Assembly: GCA_900770785.1 (NCBI GenBank)
Contig: CAAGLJ010000081.1
Coordinates: 1-6,568, forward strand
Reading direction: 5' to 3'
Source of the DNA: Lachnospiraceae bacterium
GTDB taxonomy: Bacteria > Bacillota > Clostridia > Lachnospirales > Lachnospiraceae
DNA: 6,568 nucleotides
The notes under the pieces were generated by a model. That model saw nothing but the letters and a program-made list of their open reading frames with translations, was not told the DNA's origin and did no database searches. Positions 6,473 through 6,568 of this stretch are shown here, one piece after another; the stretch's first letter is position 1, and every line of letters begins with the position of its first letter. The translations under genes and the position numbers were made by a program.

Positions 6473-6492
6473 GAACCTTGACAAATAAACAG
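6473..6492 (+). promoter_or_regulatory. BoxA-like antitermination element
   Basis: GAACCTTGACAAATAAACAG resembles the boxA and flanking sequence of rRNA leaders (E. coli TGCTCTTTAACAATTTATCAG; Firmicute forms like CTTTGAAAACTAAACA). NusB/NusE binding here would let RNA polymerase transcribe untranslated rRNA without premature Rho termination. The match is imperfect at its 5' end. Confidence 0.5.
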
Positions 6493-6503
6493 TAATGCAA
6501 TCT

Positions 6504-6530
6504 CGAAAATTCTTGAAGAAGAAATTTTTG
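6504..6530 (+). promoter_or_regulatory. A/T-rich stem-loop in the leader
   Basis: AAAATTCTT (6506-6514) pairs with AAGAAATTTT (6519-6528) with one bulged A and a GAAG loop. The stem can extend by a G-U and a C-G pair to 6504/6530. It has almost no G-C pairs and its T run is inside the stem, so a processing or structural role is more likely than termination. Confidence 0.4.
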
Positions 6531-6568
6531 TAAGAACAAAAACCTAAAAGCGCAGTACGAAAGTCTGA

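Larger units (their letters stand above)
6419..6568 (+). other. Predicted 5' leader of a ribosomal RNA operon (continues past the window)
   Basis: About 150 bases follow P2 with no usable reading frame. In order they contain a hairpin region closed by GCTGT/ACAGC (6419-6450), a perfect seven-pair stem-loop (6453-6470), a boxA-like element (about 6473-6492) and an A/T-rich stem (6504-6530). This order is what is expected of pre-rRNA leaders that carry antitermination and processing signals. The conserved 5' end of 16S rRNA (AGAGTTTGATCCTGGCTCAG) is not present, so the gene must begin beyond position 6568. The assignment rests on promoter style and leader structure and not on any rRNA sequence. 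Confidence 0.65.

Noticed and set aside
6478..6506. A third TTGACA (6478-6483) as a further rRNA promoter
   Set aside because: At a 17-base spacing the -10 position reads TCTCGA, which is not a -10 box. The TTGACA is better explained as part of the boxA-like element.

Overview
The window looks like chromosomal housekeeping DNA from a low-to-mid GC Gram-positive bacterium of the class Clostridia. The best match is family Lachnospiraceae. The reasons are the dnaX-ybaB-recR order, AGGAGG-type ribosome binding sites, vegetative (SigA-type) promoters, and a LysM protein / DUF5711 protein / CvpA-like protein cluster of the kind I associate with that family. The species cannot be told from the sequence. 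All genes read on the plus strand.

Layout. (1) Positions 2-2192 hold a DNA replication and repair cluster. It contains the 3' part of dnaX (clamp-loader tau subunit, cut by the window edge), a YbaB/EbfC nucleoid-associated protein, and recR, which overlaps the ybaB stop codon by one base. (2) Positions 2254-3288 encode an aldose 1-epimerase (galM), followed by a clear hairpin terminator at 3318-3350. This ends the first transcription unit. (3) Positions 3441-6268 hold three probable envelope genes: a single-pass membrane protein with a C-terminal LysM domain, a membrane-anchored DUF5711 protein that is probably a beta-propeller, and a CvpA-family membrane protein. An extended -10 promoter lies just after the LysM gene, so the last two genes can probably be transcribed separately. 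(4) Positions 6269-6568 contain no protein gene. They hold two TTGACA promoters with 17-bp spacers, the second behind an A-tract region, then a leader with hairpins and a boxA-like element. This is the usual architecture upstream of a ribosomal RNA operon. The 16S gene itself would begin just outside the window.

The first block serves chromosome replication and recombinational repair, and galM is a sugar-metabolism gene placed at its end. The third block probably acts at the cell wall or membrane, but its function is unknown. An rRNA operon downstream of a dnaX-ybaB-recR cluster recalls Bacillus subtilis, where dnaX-yaaK-recR-yaaL-bofA precedes rrnA near the origin. I found no mobile element, CRISPR array, tRNA, defence system or toxin-antitoxin pair. 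The least understood part is the LysM/DUF5711/CvpA cluster.
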